Source: Oscillospiraceae bacterium | GTDB lineage: Bacteria; Bacillota; Clostridia; UMGS1840; HGM11507 | NCBI GenBank assembly: GCA_015068525.1 | Contig: SVKJ01000002.1 | Coordinates: forward strand, 95,759 to 159,758 | Reading direction: 5' to 3' | DNA length: 64,000 nt | In this document: in pieces, positions 27,153 through 35,913 of the stretch | Layout of the letters: every line of letters starts with the position of its first letter | Numbering within the stretch: position 1 is the stretch's first letter | The notes under the pieces: model-generated | Seen by the model: only the letters and a program-made list of their open reading frames with translations | What the model was told of the DNA's origin: nothing | Database searches by the model: none | Program-made: the position numbers and the translations under genes

Positions 27153-28126
27153 TGGATAAATTGATAGTTTCTTCATCTCCTCATATCACAGGCAAGAAAA
27201 GTACACCTTCCATTATGGCAGATGTGTTAATCGCACTTATTTTTCCCTTGATTGCGGGGGTATATGTGTTTGGGCTCAGAGCGCTTATACTGGTTGTTGT
27301 TTCAGTTTTGTCAGCCTGCCTTTTTGAGAGTTTATGGAATTTAATTTTACATAAAGAAAACACAATATCCGATTTAAGTGCATGTGTTACAGGCGCACTT
27401 ATCGCTATGATTTTACCTGTAAGCGTACCGCTCTGGGTGCCTGTTATTGGCAGTTTGTTTGCCATTATAATAGCTAAGCAGTTGTTCGGAGGTCTTGGGC
27501 AGAACTTTGTTAACCCTGCTTTATCTGCAAGAGCATTTTTACTTGCATCATGGCCGCTCCTTACAACAGTTTTCGTAAAGACAAGGATAACATTACCGTT
27601 ATTTTCTTCAGTTCCCCTTACCGATGCAATAACATCGGCAACACCTCTTAATTTGATGAAAGTATCAGGCGAGACTACTTCTTATATTAACTTATTTTTA
27701 GGTAATATATCAGGTTGCATAGGCGAAACAAGTGCAGTTGCAATACTCATTGGCGGTGCATATTTAGTTATAAGAAAAGTTATAACTTTGCATCTTCCTT
27801 TGTCTTACATATTATCTTCGGCATTTTTCGGATTTTTATTAGGTTATGACGGACTTTTTACGGGAGATGCTTTATTTACCGTACTTTCAGGCGGAATACT
27901 TTTTGGTGCATTCTTTATGATAACCGATTATGTCACAACGCCGACAACTAAAAAAGGTCAGATAACAGCCGGCATAATTGCAGGTTTTATAACAATTTTA
28001 ATAAGGGTAAAAGGCGGCTATCCTGAAGGGGTAACTTATGCAATTTTATTTGTAAATGTTATTACTCCCCTTATCGATAAGTATATATCCCCTAAAAAGT
28101 ATGGGAGGGTAGCAAAAAATGGTTAA
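27152..28126 (+). CDS. rnfD: Rnf complex subunit RnfD
   Basis: Integral membrane subunit carrying covalently bound FMN. The 324-residue protein has about eight to ten hydrophobic helices. The motif SATPLNLMK after TDAIT marks the threonine flavinylation site, and NPALSARAFLLASWP is conserved in the NqrB/RnfD family. It overlaps rnfC by one base and rnfG by 8 bp, so the three are translationally coupled. Confidence 0.97.
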   Translation: MDKLIVSSSPHITGKKSTPSIMADVLIALIFPLIAGVYVFGLRALILVVVSVLSACLFESLWNLILHKENTISDLSACVTGALIAMILPVSVPLWVPVIGSLFAIIIAKQLFGGLGQNFVNPALSARAFLLASWPLLTTVFVKTRITLPLFSSVPLTDAITSATPLNLMKVSGETTSYINLFLGNISGCIGETSAVAILIGGAYLVIRKVITLHLPLSYILSSAFFGFLLGYDGLFTGDALFTVLSGGILFGAFFMITDYVTTPTTKKGQITAGIIAGFITILIRVKGGYPEGVTYAILFVNVITPLIDKYISPKKYGRVAKNG

Positions 28127-28637
28127 GAATATTGTAAAATTAGGGCTTGTATTATTCCTTATATGCGGTATTTCAACAGGACTTTTATCTTTTGTAAATT
28201 CCCTTACTGCTCCTGTTATTTTGGAAAATGCAAAGAATCAGGAACTTTTAGCAAATAAAGAAGTTCTTCCCGAAGCAAGTGAATTTTCTATCGTGGCAGA
28301 AGATATTTCCGAAGGTAAAGATAACTTAGGAAATGTTGTAGGTTATGCAGTTAAAGTTTCACCAAACGGCTATGGTGGTAAAATAAATATGATAGTCGGA
28401 GTAAAATGCGACTATACGGTTTCAGGGGTTGAAATTCTTTCAATGTCAGAAACACCCGGACTTGGTGCAAAAGCGCAGGATAAAGCCTTTTTAAACCAGT
28501 TTGTTAAAAAAGATAAATCTATGAAACTAAAAGAAGATATTACTGCAATTTCAGGTGCAACAATAACAAGCACAGCAGTAACTGAGGGTGTTAAAGAGGC
28601 AATTTTGAAAATTGAAAAGGCAGGGGGAAAAATATAA
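28119..28637 (+). CDS. rnfG: Rnf complex subunit RnfG
   Basis: The 172-residue subunit has an N-terminal membrane helix and an extracytoplasmic FMN-binding domain. The covalent FMN threonine is in AISGATITSTAVTEGV near the C-terminus. PGLGAKAQDKAFLNQF is also typical. Its start lies inside the end of rnfD and its stop overlaps the rnfE start. Confidence 0.97.
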   Translation: MVKNIVKLGLVLFLICGISTGLLSFVNSLTAPVILENAKNQELLANKEVLPEASEFSIVAEDISEGKDNLGNVVGYAVKVSPNGYGGKINMIVGVKCDYTVSGVEILSMSETPGLGAKAQDKAFLNQFVKKDKSMKLKEDITAISGATITSTAVTEGVKEAILKIEKAGGKI

Positions 28638-29230
28638 TGAAAAGTTTTTTTATAAAAATCATTAAAGAAAACCCTGTATTTGTTCTTTTACTTGGAACAT
28701 GTCCTACTATTGCTACCACAACATCAGTTTCAAATGCAATAGGTATGGGGCTTTCTGCAACGGCGGTTTTAATCTGCTCAAATGTTGTTATATCAATGCT
28801 TAAAAAAGTTATTCCTGATAAAATCAGAATAGCAAGTTACATTGTAATTATCGCTTCCTTTGTTACCATAGTTGAAATGCTTTTAAAAGCTTATGCAGTC
28901 GATATTTATAATTCACTTGGATTATTTATTCCTTTGATTGTTGTTAACTGTATCATTTTAGGAAGAGCCGAAGCGTTTGCTTCTAAAAACAGTGTGGGTG
29001 CATCTTTTTTAGACGGTCTTTCTATGGGACTTGGGTTTACTTTTGCACTCTTTATTTTAGCGAGCGTAAGAGAAATAATAGGAAACGGAACATTTTTAAA
29101 CATTGCTCTCTTTGGTGAAAACTTTAAACCTGCGACAATGTTTGTTATGGCACCGGGAGGATTTATCGTGTTTGGCATTGTGCTTGGCATAGTAAATCTT
29201 TTAACTAAAAAAGGAGGTGCCGTTAAATGA
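28637..29230 (+). CDS. rnfE: Rnf complex subunit RnfE
   Basis: A 197-residue protein with six membrane helices, homologous to RnfA but inserted in the opposite topology. Family features are NPVFVLLLGTCPTIATTTS (cysteine of the membrane iron site) and VNCIILGRAEAFASKNSV. It overlaps rnfG and rnfA by a few bases on either side. Confidence 0.97.
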   Translation: MKSFFIKIIKENPVFVLLLGTCPTIATTTSVSNAIGMGLSATAVLICSNVVISMLKKVIPDKIRIASYIVIIASFVTIVEMLLKAYAVDIYNSLGLFIPLIVVNCIILGRAEAFASKNSVGASFLDGLSMGLGFTFALFILASVREIIGNGTFLNIALFGENFKPATMFVMAPGGFIVFGIVLGIVNLLTKKGGAVK

Positions 29231-29811
29231 GTTTTTCAAGTATTTTTTCAATAGTTATAGGCGCAATCTTTATAGAAAATGTTATTTTTTCTAAATTCCT
29301 TGGCATCTGTCCGTTCCTTGGAGTATCAAAGAAAACTGATACTGCAGTAGGTATGGGTATGGCAGTAACTTTTGTTATGGCACTCTCATCAGCACTTACA
29401 TATCTTGCACAGGAATATATTTTAGTTCCTCTTAATATGGAATATTTGCAGACTATAACCTTTATTTTGATTATAGCAGCACTTGTTCAGTTAGTTGAAA
29501 TGGCGATTATGAAACTAAGCCCTCCTCTTTATGAAGCGCTTGGAATTTATCTTCCGCTTATAACAACAAACTGTGCAGTTTTGGGAGCAGCCATCTTAAA
29601 TGTGCAAAACGGATATAATTTTGTTATGTCTATAGTTTATGGCGCTTCGGTTGCTATTGGATTTACGGTTGCAATTTTCCTTTTTGCAGGTGTAAGAGAA
29701 AGGCTTGAAAATGCCGACATTCCTGAATTTATGAAAGGAACACCAATCGCTCTTGTGTCAGCAGGACTTATTGCGATGGCATTTTTAGGATTTTCAAATT
29801 TAAACATTTAA
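29227..29811 (+). CDS. rnfA: Rnf complex subunit RnfA
   Basis: A 194-residue, six-helix membrane subunit. ENVIFSKFLGICPFLGVSKK and TTNCAVLGAAILNV hold the conserved cysteines that, with RnfE, form the intramembrane Fe-S centre. It starts within the last codons of rnfE (ATGA overlap). It is followed by a repeat-filled gap before rnfB, the only break in an otherwise overlapping operon. Confidence 0.97.
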   Translation: MSFSSIFSIVIGAIFIENVIFSKFLGICPFLGVSKKTDTAVGMGMAVTFVMALSSALTYLAQEYILVPLNMEYLQTITFILIIAALVQLVEMAIMKLSPPLYEALGIYLPLITTNCAVLGAAILNVQNGYNFVMSIVYGASVAIGFTVAIFLFAGVRERLENADIPEFMKGTPIALVSAGLIAMAFLGFSNLNI

Positions 29812-29981
29812 AAAAATGAGGAATTAGAAATGAGGAATTAGGAATAAATGTATCGATTGCAGTGCAATCAATGAATTAAATTCATAAATCGCTGTGCGAT
29901 TTATACCATAATTATTCACTATTCATCATTCATTATTCATTATTCATTATATTAAAAGAGCAATTAAATGAGGTTATATAT
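29812..29981. repeat. Heptamer repeat element inside the rnf operon
   Basis: The left part holds TTAGGAA/TGAGGAA heptamers (29816-29848). The middle has two short hairpins (GATTGCAGTGCAATC; AATCGCTGTGCGATT). The right part has ATTCATT/ATTCATC heptamers (29912-29949), a different version from the left. There is no T-tract, so read-through into rnfB is possible. Confidence 0.7.
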
Positions 29982-30764
29982 ATGAAAGAAATATTAATTC
30001 CTGCCATAATTCTTGCAAGTCTCGGCTTAATATTTGGTATAATGCTTGGGATTTTTGCAAAAATATTTATGGTAAAAAAAGATGAAAGAACAGAAAAAAT
30101 AGAAGAGTTACTTCCCGGTGCAAACTGCGGAGGTTGCGGATATGCCGGTTGCGGAGGATATGCAAAAGCCATTGTGGAAAACGGTGCTTCGGTTTCTCTT
30201 TGCTCAGCAGGCGGGACAGATACTGCCAGAAAAATCGGCGAAATAATGGGCGTCACAGTAGAAGAAAGCGAGCCTATGGTTGCAAGAGTATTCTGCAAAG
30301 GTGCAACCGATAAAGCCAACATTAAACTTAAGTACAAAGGGACAGAAGATTGCTTTTATACTAAAAGAATGGCAGGCGGTCCTAAAGAATGTCAGTACGG
30401 ATGTATCGGTCTTGGCTCTTGTGTTTCCGTTTGTAAATTTGATGCAATACATATCATAGACGGCGTTGCAGTTGTTGATGAAGATAAATGTACTGCATGC
30501 GGGGCATGTGTTAAAAAATGTGTTCAGGGTATTATCCGTATTGTTCCAAAATCAAAATCACATGCAGTTTTATGCTCAAATCACGATAAGGGCGCAGTTG
30601 CCAAAAATTTATGTAAAGTAAGTTGTTTAGGCTGTAAAATCTGTGAAAAGAACTGTCCTTCCGAAGCAGTTAAAGTTGAAAATAATTTAGCCGTAATTGA
30701 TTACGAAAAATGCACAAACTGCGGAATATGTTCTGAAAAATGCCCGAAAAAAATAATAATATAA
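29982..30764 (+). CDS. rnfB: Rnf complex subunit RnfB (ferredoxin-like)
   Basis: Multi-cluster electron-entry subunit, 260 residues. It has an N-terminal membrane helix, the 4Fe-4S domain ANCGGCGYAGCGGYAKAI near 45, then four ferredoxin-type cysteine motifs (CIGLGSCVSVC, CTACGACVKKC, CLGCKICEKNC, CTNCGICSEKC). It accepts electrons from reduced ferredoxin. The gene order CDGEAB is the usual one. A 170-bp repeat element separates it from rnfA, so its stoichiometry may depend on read-through or a local promoter. Confidence 0.97.
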   Translation: MKEILIPAIILASLGLIFGIMLGIFAKIFMVKKDERTEKIEELLPGANCGGCGYAGCGGYAKAIVENGASVSLCSAGGTDTARKIGEIMGVTVEESEPMVARVFCKGATDKANIKLKYKGTEDCFYTKRMAGGPKECQYGCIGLGSCVSVCKFDAIHIIDGVAVVDEDKCTACGACVKKCVQGIIRIVPKSKSHAVLCSNHDKGAVAKNLCKVSCLGCKICEKNCPSEAVKVENNLAVIDYEKCTNCGICSEKCPKKIII

Positions 30765-30767
30765 AAA

Positions 30768-30996
30768 GAATTAGGAATTAGGAATGAGGAATTAGGAATA
30801 AATGTATAAATTACTTGCGTAATTTATGCATTGAACGGGAAATCTTCGATTTCAAATAATTCTTGAGTACACAAGAAATATAACAATGTTTATGGGATTA
30901 AATCAAAATGGAATTAACATTGCAAAAGGCTGAATAGCATCTTTTGCATTCCATTATTCCTAATTCCTATTTCCTAATTCCTAATTAAACGAAGTT
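30768..30996. repeat. Heptamer inverted-pair element (TTAGGAA version), second copy
   Basis: Same build and much of the same sequence as 23083-23315: left TTAGGAA/TGAGGAA array (30771-30801), TAAATTAC/GTAATTTA hairpin, GGGAAATCTTCGATTTC core (30838-30854), hairpin TTGCAAAAG...CTTTTGCA (30920-30948), right reverse-complement array (30955-30984). No gene seen. Confidence 0.75.
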
Positions 30997-31020
30997 GTGA
31001 ATTAAAGTTTGGAGAGCAAT

Positions 31021-31860
31021 ATGAGTATTATATCAGCATTCTTTAAAGGAATATTATATATTTTTTCTTTCCTTACACCTTTATCTTATGAGGGTATGGA
31101 CGGGCTTATTTACTATACGAATTTTAATTTAATAACGGGAGGATACGACAGTATCCTTCCCATTATTACAAGTTTTTCGGTTATCCTTGCGATAGTGTAT
31201 TTTTTAAAAAGCGACCTCTTTTTACTTTATAAAACGTCAGGTTGTTTATTAAAGGATATAAAAGAAAAAAATTTAAATCTTGATACCAAAGAAGAAGATA
31301 AAAAACATCTTTTAATGTTTATATTCGGTAGTTTTACATTGGTTTTTACACCTCTTTTTGAACTTTTATTTAAAGGAATGAGAGGAAATATAGTTATTAT
31401 ATCATTGGGACTTATTCTTTCGGCTTTCTTTATTATAATGTCAGGTTTTATTAAAGAAAAAAACTTAAAAAGTTCAAATGAAACTATCCTTAATGCAGTA
31501 AGCGTATCGGTTTTTAGAATGTTATCGATAATTCCAGGACTTTCAGGAGTTGCCGGAATGTACTACATAAGTTTAGTATCAGGTTTTACAAAGGAATTTG
31601 CATTTAAATTTACATATCTTATAACACTTGTATGGGCTGTATTCTCATTTATAAGAAATATAATTATGCTTTTTATACACGGCGTAACCGTAAATTACGG
31701 AGTGTTTTACTACATATTCTTTACTATTGGTGCAATAGGTATAAGCGGATTTTCAATTTACTTATTTAAAAAATCTATAGAAAACAAAAAAACTTATTAT
31801 TTTGGTATTTTTAATATTATTCTTGCAATAATAACATTTCTAATCTTTATAAGAGGTTAA
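31021..31860 (+). CDS. UppP/BacA-like membrane protein with altered catalytic motifs
   Basis: A 279-residue polytopic membrane protein whose layout follows undecaprenyl-diphosphate phosphatase (UppP). Its second signature reads IIPGLSGVAGM where active enzymes have PGxSRSG, so the conserved Arg-Ser is missing. The first signature region reads FLTPLSYEGMDG instead of EFLPVSSxGH. It may be a non-catalytic relative or a lipid-binding protein; an altered activity cannot be excluded. ATG 31021 follows TTGGAGAG; the upstream TTG overlaps that site. The gene lies 5 bp before ftsK and is probably cotranscribed with it. Confidence 0.7.
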   Translation: MSIISAFFKGILYIFSFLTPLSYEGMDGLIYYTNFNLITGGYDSILPIITSFSVILAIVYFLKSDLFLLYKTSGCLLKDIKEKNLNLDTKEEDKKHLLMFIFGSFTLVFTPLFELLFKGMRGNIVIISLGLILSAFFIIMSGFIKEKNLKSSNETILNAVSVSVFRMLSIIPGLSGVAGMYYISLVSGFTKEFAFKFTYLITLVWAVFSFIRNIIMLFIHGVTVNYGVFYYIFFTIGAIGISGFSIYLFKKSIENKKTYYFGIFNIILAIITFLIFIRG

Positions 31861-31865
31861 TAAAT

Positions 31866-34298
31866 ATGGCAACTACAAACAAAAGAACAACAAAATCAAA
31901 AAATGAAGCAGCCAAGAAGCGTGCTTTAAAGAAACAAAAAGAACAAAAGAAAAAAGTATTTAAAACTTTGGGACTTATAACATTATATATAGTCTTTGCT
32001 GTTTTAATGTTTTTAAGTTTCTATTCTATGCTTTTATCCTATTTCGGAGAGATTATAAAGAATACTTTTTTAGGGCTGTTCGGCTCGGTTTCTTATATTC
32101 TGCCATTTGGATTAATTTACGGATTTATCTATTATTTTATGGAAAAGAAGAGAAAGGGAAACTTTTCAAAACTATATCTTCTTTCCGGAATATTCCTAAA
32201 CTTAAGCATAATTTTTGAACTGGCAGCATTCAAGGGACAGGCAGTTCCTATAATTATTGAAAACTTTTTTACAAACGGAATAAATCATATCGGCGGTGGA
32301 ATTGTCGGTGGTTTTATTGCAGAGCCTGTAAAAAGTCTTATATCCTTTACGGGAGCATTGATATTATTTATTGTTACCCTTATGTTTCTTCTTTTTGCGT
32401 TCTTCTATGAACAAGTGCTTTTACTGTCAGCACATATTGTAAAAACTATAAAAGAAAGAAAAGAGCAAAAGAAACTTTTAGAAAAGGAAGAAAAGAAAAA
32501 CAAGGATAAGAAAGAAGAAAAAGCCGAAATTAAAGAGGTAAAACCTCTTAACGATTTAGAGAATGTTTTAGTGTATGACGATGACAAAATCCCTGAGCCT
32601 GAAACATACCCTGATAAAAATCCTGACCGTTTTGATGAAATTTTAGCATCTTATGAAATGCCAAAGGCAAAAGAAGATGATTTAAATATTGAAGATAATA
32701 TTGTTTTAATTGAAAGAACTGAGTTAGAGCAGGAACTCTTAAACGAAAAAGAAAATCTTGACAATATTTTATCGGGCGGAAAAAATATCCCTGAAAAAGA
32801 GGGAGAGCCACCTGCTAAAAAAACAATAAACAGAAAAATCGAGTATAAATTCCCGTCTGTTGAACTTTTAGAAGATAATAAGGCAGTGCGTACAGGAGGA
32901 GTTTCCGACCTTAAAGAAAAAGCCATCAAGTTAGAAAACATATTGGAAAGTTTTGGCGTTGACGCAGAGGTTGTGAATATTGAAAAAGGTCCGTCTATAA
33001 CAAGATTTGAACTTCAGCCTAAATCAGGGGTAAGAATTTCTAAAATACAAAGTCTTTCAGATGATATAAAAATGAATCTTGCCGCAGCAAGTATAAGAAT
33101 TTCGCCTATTCCGGGAAAAACTGTTATAGGTATTGAAATTCCTAATGATAAAATAACCCCTGTTTTTATAAAAGATATAATAACAAGCGATACCTTTAAA
33201 GAACACAAATCGAAAATTGCCTTTACTGTCGGTATGGATATAACAGGAAATCCGATTATCGGCGACCTTGCAAAAATGCCTCACGTTCTTATTGCAGGTG
33301 CTACAGGGTCGGGTAAGAGTGTATGTATAAATACTCTTATAACGTCAATTTTATATAAAGCAACACCTAATGAAGTTAAACTTATAATGATTGACCCGAA
33401 AGTAGTTGAACTTGGTGTTTATAACGGAATACCCCACCTTTTAATCCCTGTTGTAACCGATCCTAAAAAAGCAGCAGGTGCGCTTAACTGGGCAGTTATG
33501 GAAATGGAAAACAGATATAAACTGTTTGCTCAGGCGGGAGTAAGAAATATCGAAGGATATAACAGTCTTTGTGAAAAAAATAATGACGAAGAGGGCAAAC
33601 TGCCTCAGATAGTTATAATAATAGACGAACTTGCAGATTTAATGATGGTTGCTTCAAAAGAAGTGGAAAGTTATATCTGCCGTATTGCGCAACTTGCAAG
33701 AGCAGCAGGTATGCACCTTGTTATCGCAACTCAAAGACCATCGGTAAATGTAATCACAGGGCTTATTAAAGCAAATGTTCCGTCACGAATTGCTTTTGCA
33801 GTTACCAGCCAGATTGACTCAAGAACAATCTTGGATATGAGCGGTGCTGAAAAACTTTTAGGAAAAGGCGATATGCTTTATTATCCTCAGGGCGAGTCAA
33901 AACCGATAAGAGTACAAGGCTCATTAATTGTGGATAAAGAAGTTGAAAGAGTTGTAAATGTTGTAAAAGCAAACTCAGAGGTAGTATATAACGAAGATAT
34001 TTTAGAGCATCTTGAAAAAGAACAAACCTTTGAGGGCGATACAAAATCCCGTGAAGAAGAGGCTCTTGACGCAGACGAAATGCTTCCTCAGGCAATTGAG
34101 GTTATACTCGATAATAATCAGGCGTCTGTTTCACTCCTTCAAAGAAAGTTAAAACTCGGTTATTCCCGTGCAGCCCGAATTGTTGACCAGATGGAAGAGC
34201 GAGGAATTGTAGGACCGTCTGAGGGAAGCAAACCAAGGCAGATACTTATTACTAAAGAACAATACTATGAAATGGAACTAAATTCAATTCGTAATTAA
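31866..34298 (+). CDS. ftsK: FtsK/SpoIIIE family DNA translocase
   Basis: Hexameric ATP-driven DNA pump that clears chromosomes from the division or sporulation septum. The 810-residue protein has four N-terminal membrane helices (about 30-180), a charged linker (about 195-330), and a RecA-like motor. Walker A is GATGSGKSVCIN near 478 and Walker B IIIDELADLMM near 586. It ends in a winged-helix gamma domain (about 740-805; QASVSLLQRKLKLGYSRAAR) that reads polar DNA sequences. Because this is a spore former, spoIIIE is as likely a name as ftsK. Confidence 0.95.
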   Translation: MATTNKRTTKSKNEAAKKRALKKQKEQKKKVFKTLGLITLYIVFAVLMFLSFYSMLLSYFGEIIKNTFLGLFGSVSYILPFGLIYGFIYYFMEKKRKGNFSKLYLLSGIFLNLSIIFELAAFKGQAVPIIIENFFTNGINHIGGGIVGGFIAEPVKSLISFTGALILFIVTLMFLLFAFFYEQVLLLSAHIVKTIKERKEQKKLLEKEEKKNKDKKEEKAEIKEVKPLNDLENVLVYDDDKIPEPETYPDKNPDRFDEILASYEMPKAKEDDLNIEDNIVLIERTELEQELLNEKENLDNILSGGKNIPEKEGEPPAKKTINRKIEYKFPSVELLEDNKAVRTGGVSDLKEKAIKLENILESFGVDAEVVNIEKGPSITRFELQPKSGVRISKIQSLSDDIKMNLAAASIRISPIPGKTVIGIEIPNDKITPVFIKDIITSDTFKEHKSKIAFTVGMDITGNPIIGDLAKMPHVLIAGATGSGKSVCINTLITSILYKATPNEVKLIMIDPKVVELGVYNGIPHLLIPVVTDPKKAAGALNWAVMEMENRYKLFAQAGVRNIEGYNSLCEKNNDEEGKLPQIVIIIDELADLMMVASKEVESYICRIAQLARAAGMHLVIATQRPSVNVITGLIKANVPSRIAFAVTSQIDSRTILDMSGAEKLLGKGDMLYYPQGESKPIRVQGSLIVDKEVERVVNVVKANSEVVYNEDILEHLEKEQTFEGDTKSREEEALDADEMLPQAIEVILDNNQASVSLLQRKLKLGYSRAARIVDQMEERGIVGPSEGSKPRQILITKEQYYEMELNSIRN

Positions 34299-34549
34299 AA
34301 TTACGAATTGAATAGGTAATAACTAATAGTGAAGAGTGAAGAGGTAAGGTAAAAATTGCGATGCAATTTTTGAAAATAACGGGAAATCTTCGATTTCAAA
34401 ATTGAACCAAACAGTTAAAATAATCTTGATGGGTTTAATGGAAGTGTCATTAAAACAGGGCAAAATCGCTGTATAGCATGATTTTGTCTTCCATCACTTC
34501 GCACTTCGCACTTCGCATTTTGAATTATTTTATATCAGGGAGACTAATT
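34299..34549. repeat. Heptamer element (GTGAAGA / CTTCGCA version) with hairpin
   Basis: Left arm AGTGAAGAGTGAAGAGG (34328-34345), right arm CACTTCGCACTTCGCACTTCG (34495-34515). Between them are AAATTGC-GCAATTT, the GGGAAATCTTCGATTTC core (34380-34396), and the hairpin GGCAAAATC...GATTTTGTC (34459-34488) with loop GCTGTATAGCAT. No gene seen. Confidence 0.65.
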
Positions 34550-35911
34550 ATGAAAATAATTATTGTAGGTTGCGGTAAAGTAGGCGAAAAACTACTTGAA
34601 AAATTAAGCCATGAAAAAGAACATGATATTACCGTAATTGATTTAAAGGCTGACAGAGTAAACGATGTCGTAAACGAATATGATGCAATGGGAGTTATAG
34701 GAAACGGATTTGATGTTGATACCCTGCTTTCAGCCGATGTGGAAAACTGTGATATTTTGATTGCTGTAACAGGCTCAGATGAAGTAAATCTTATGACTTG
34801 CCTTCTTGCTAAGAAAAAGGGTAATTGCCAGACTATCGCAAGGGTAAGACAACCTGAATACCATAAGTCAATCAAAATAGTAAAAGAAGACTTGGGGCTT
34901 ACTTTGATTGTTAACCCTGAATTTGCCGCAGCAAGTGAAATTGCAAGGGCGCTTCGTTTCCCTTCTGCAATTCAGATTGATACGTTTGCAAAAGGAAGAG
35001 TTGAAATTTTAAAATTCAAAGTTCCTAAAGAATCGGTTATAAACGGACTTAAAGTATATGAAATTTCAACCAAACTTAACAGTGATATTTTAGTATGCGG
35101 TGTTGAAAGAGGAGAGGAAGTATTTATTCCTTCGGGTAATTTTGTCATAAAAGAAAAGGACCTGGTAAGCATTATTGCAGCACCGACTAAAGCAACACCG
35201 TTTTTTAAAACAATAGGAATTAAAATAAATAAGGTTAAAGATACAATTATTATAGGCGGAGGAGCAACTGCATATTATCTTTCAAAATTACTGATAAGAA
35301 CGGGTATTGATGTTAAAATTATAGAACAGAAACCTCAAAGATGCGAACATCTTGCAGAGGCACTTCCTAAAGCAACAGTTATCTGCGGCGATGCAACCGA
35401 TAATAAACTGCTTTTGGAAGAAGGAATTGAAAGAGCAGAATCAGTTGTAACTCTTACTAATATTGATGAAGAAAATATAATGCTCTCGCTTTTTGCCAAA
35501 ACTCTTACGCAAGGGAAAATTGTTACAAAAATCAACCGTGTTTCGTATGACGAAGTAATAAACAATATGGACCTTGACACAATCATATATCCTAAAGAAA
35601 TAACGGCAGAGAATATCTTAAGATTTGTAAGAGCAAAAAAGAATACTTTCGGAAATAATGTTGAAACTCTGCATTATATTTTAGACGGAAAGGCAGAAGC
35701 GTTGGAATTTAACATAATGGAAGATTCTCCTGTCTGCAATAAACCTATAGGAAAATTAAACTTAAAGAAAGATATTTTAATAGCGTGTATAAACAGAAAC
35801 GGACAGATTATTCATCCGAGAGGTTATGATGTAATAAAACCGAATGATACCGTTGTTATTGTTACAACTCACAGGGGATTTAAGGATATTTCGGATATTT
35901 TAGAGGATTAA
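34550..35911 (+). CDS. trkA: Trk system K+ uptake regulator TrkA
   Basis: Cytoplasmic gating subunit for the TrkH channel. The 453-residue protein has two RCK/TrkA-N modules, each with a Rossmann nucleotide site (MKIIIVGCGKVGEKLLEKL at the start; DTIIIGGGATAYYLSKLL near 230). Each is followed by a TrkA-C domain (IEILKFKVPKES-like strand near 150; EALEFNIMEDSPVCNK near 385). ATG 34550 follows CAGGGAG; the longer frame upstream comes from the repeat. The stop is 2 bp from the trkH start. Confidence 0.95.
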   Translation: MKIIIVGCGKVGEKLLEKLSHEKEHDITVIDLKADRVNDVVNEYDAMGVIGNGFDVDTLLSADVENCDILIAVTGSDEVNLMTCLLAKKKGNCQTIARVRQPEYHKSIKIVKEDLGLTLIVNPEFAAASEIARALRFPSAIQIDTFAKGRVEILKFKVPKESVINGLKVYEISTKLNSDILVCGVERGEEVFIPSGNFVIKEKDLVSIIAAPTKATPFFKTIGIKINKVKDTIIIGGGATAYYLSKLLIRTGIDVKIIEQKPQRCEHLAEALPKATVICGDATDNKLLLEEGIERAESVVTLTNIDEENIMLSLFAKTLTQGKIVTKINRVSYDEVINNMDLDTIIYPKEITAENILRFVRAKKNTFGNNVETLHYILDGKAEALEFNIMEDSPVCNKPIGKLNLKKDILIACINRNGQIIHPRGYDVIKPNDTVVIVTTHRGFKDISDILED

Positions 35912-35913
35912 TT

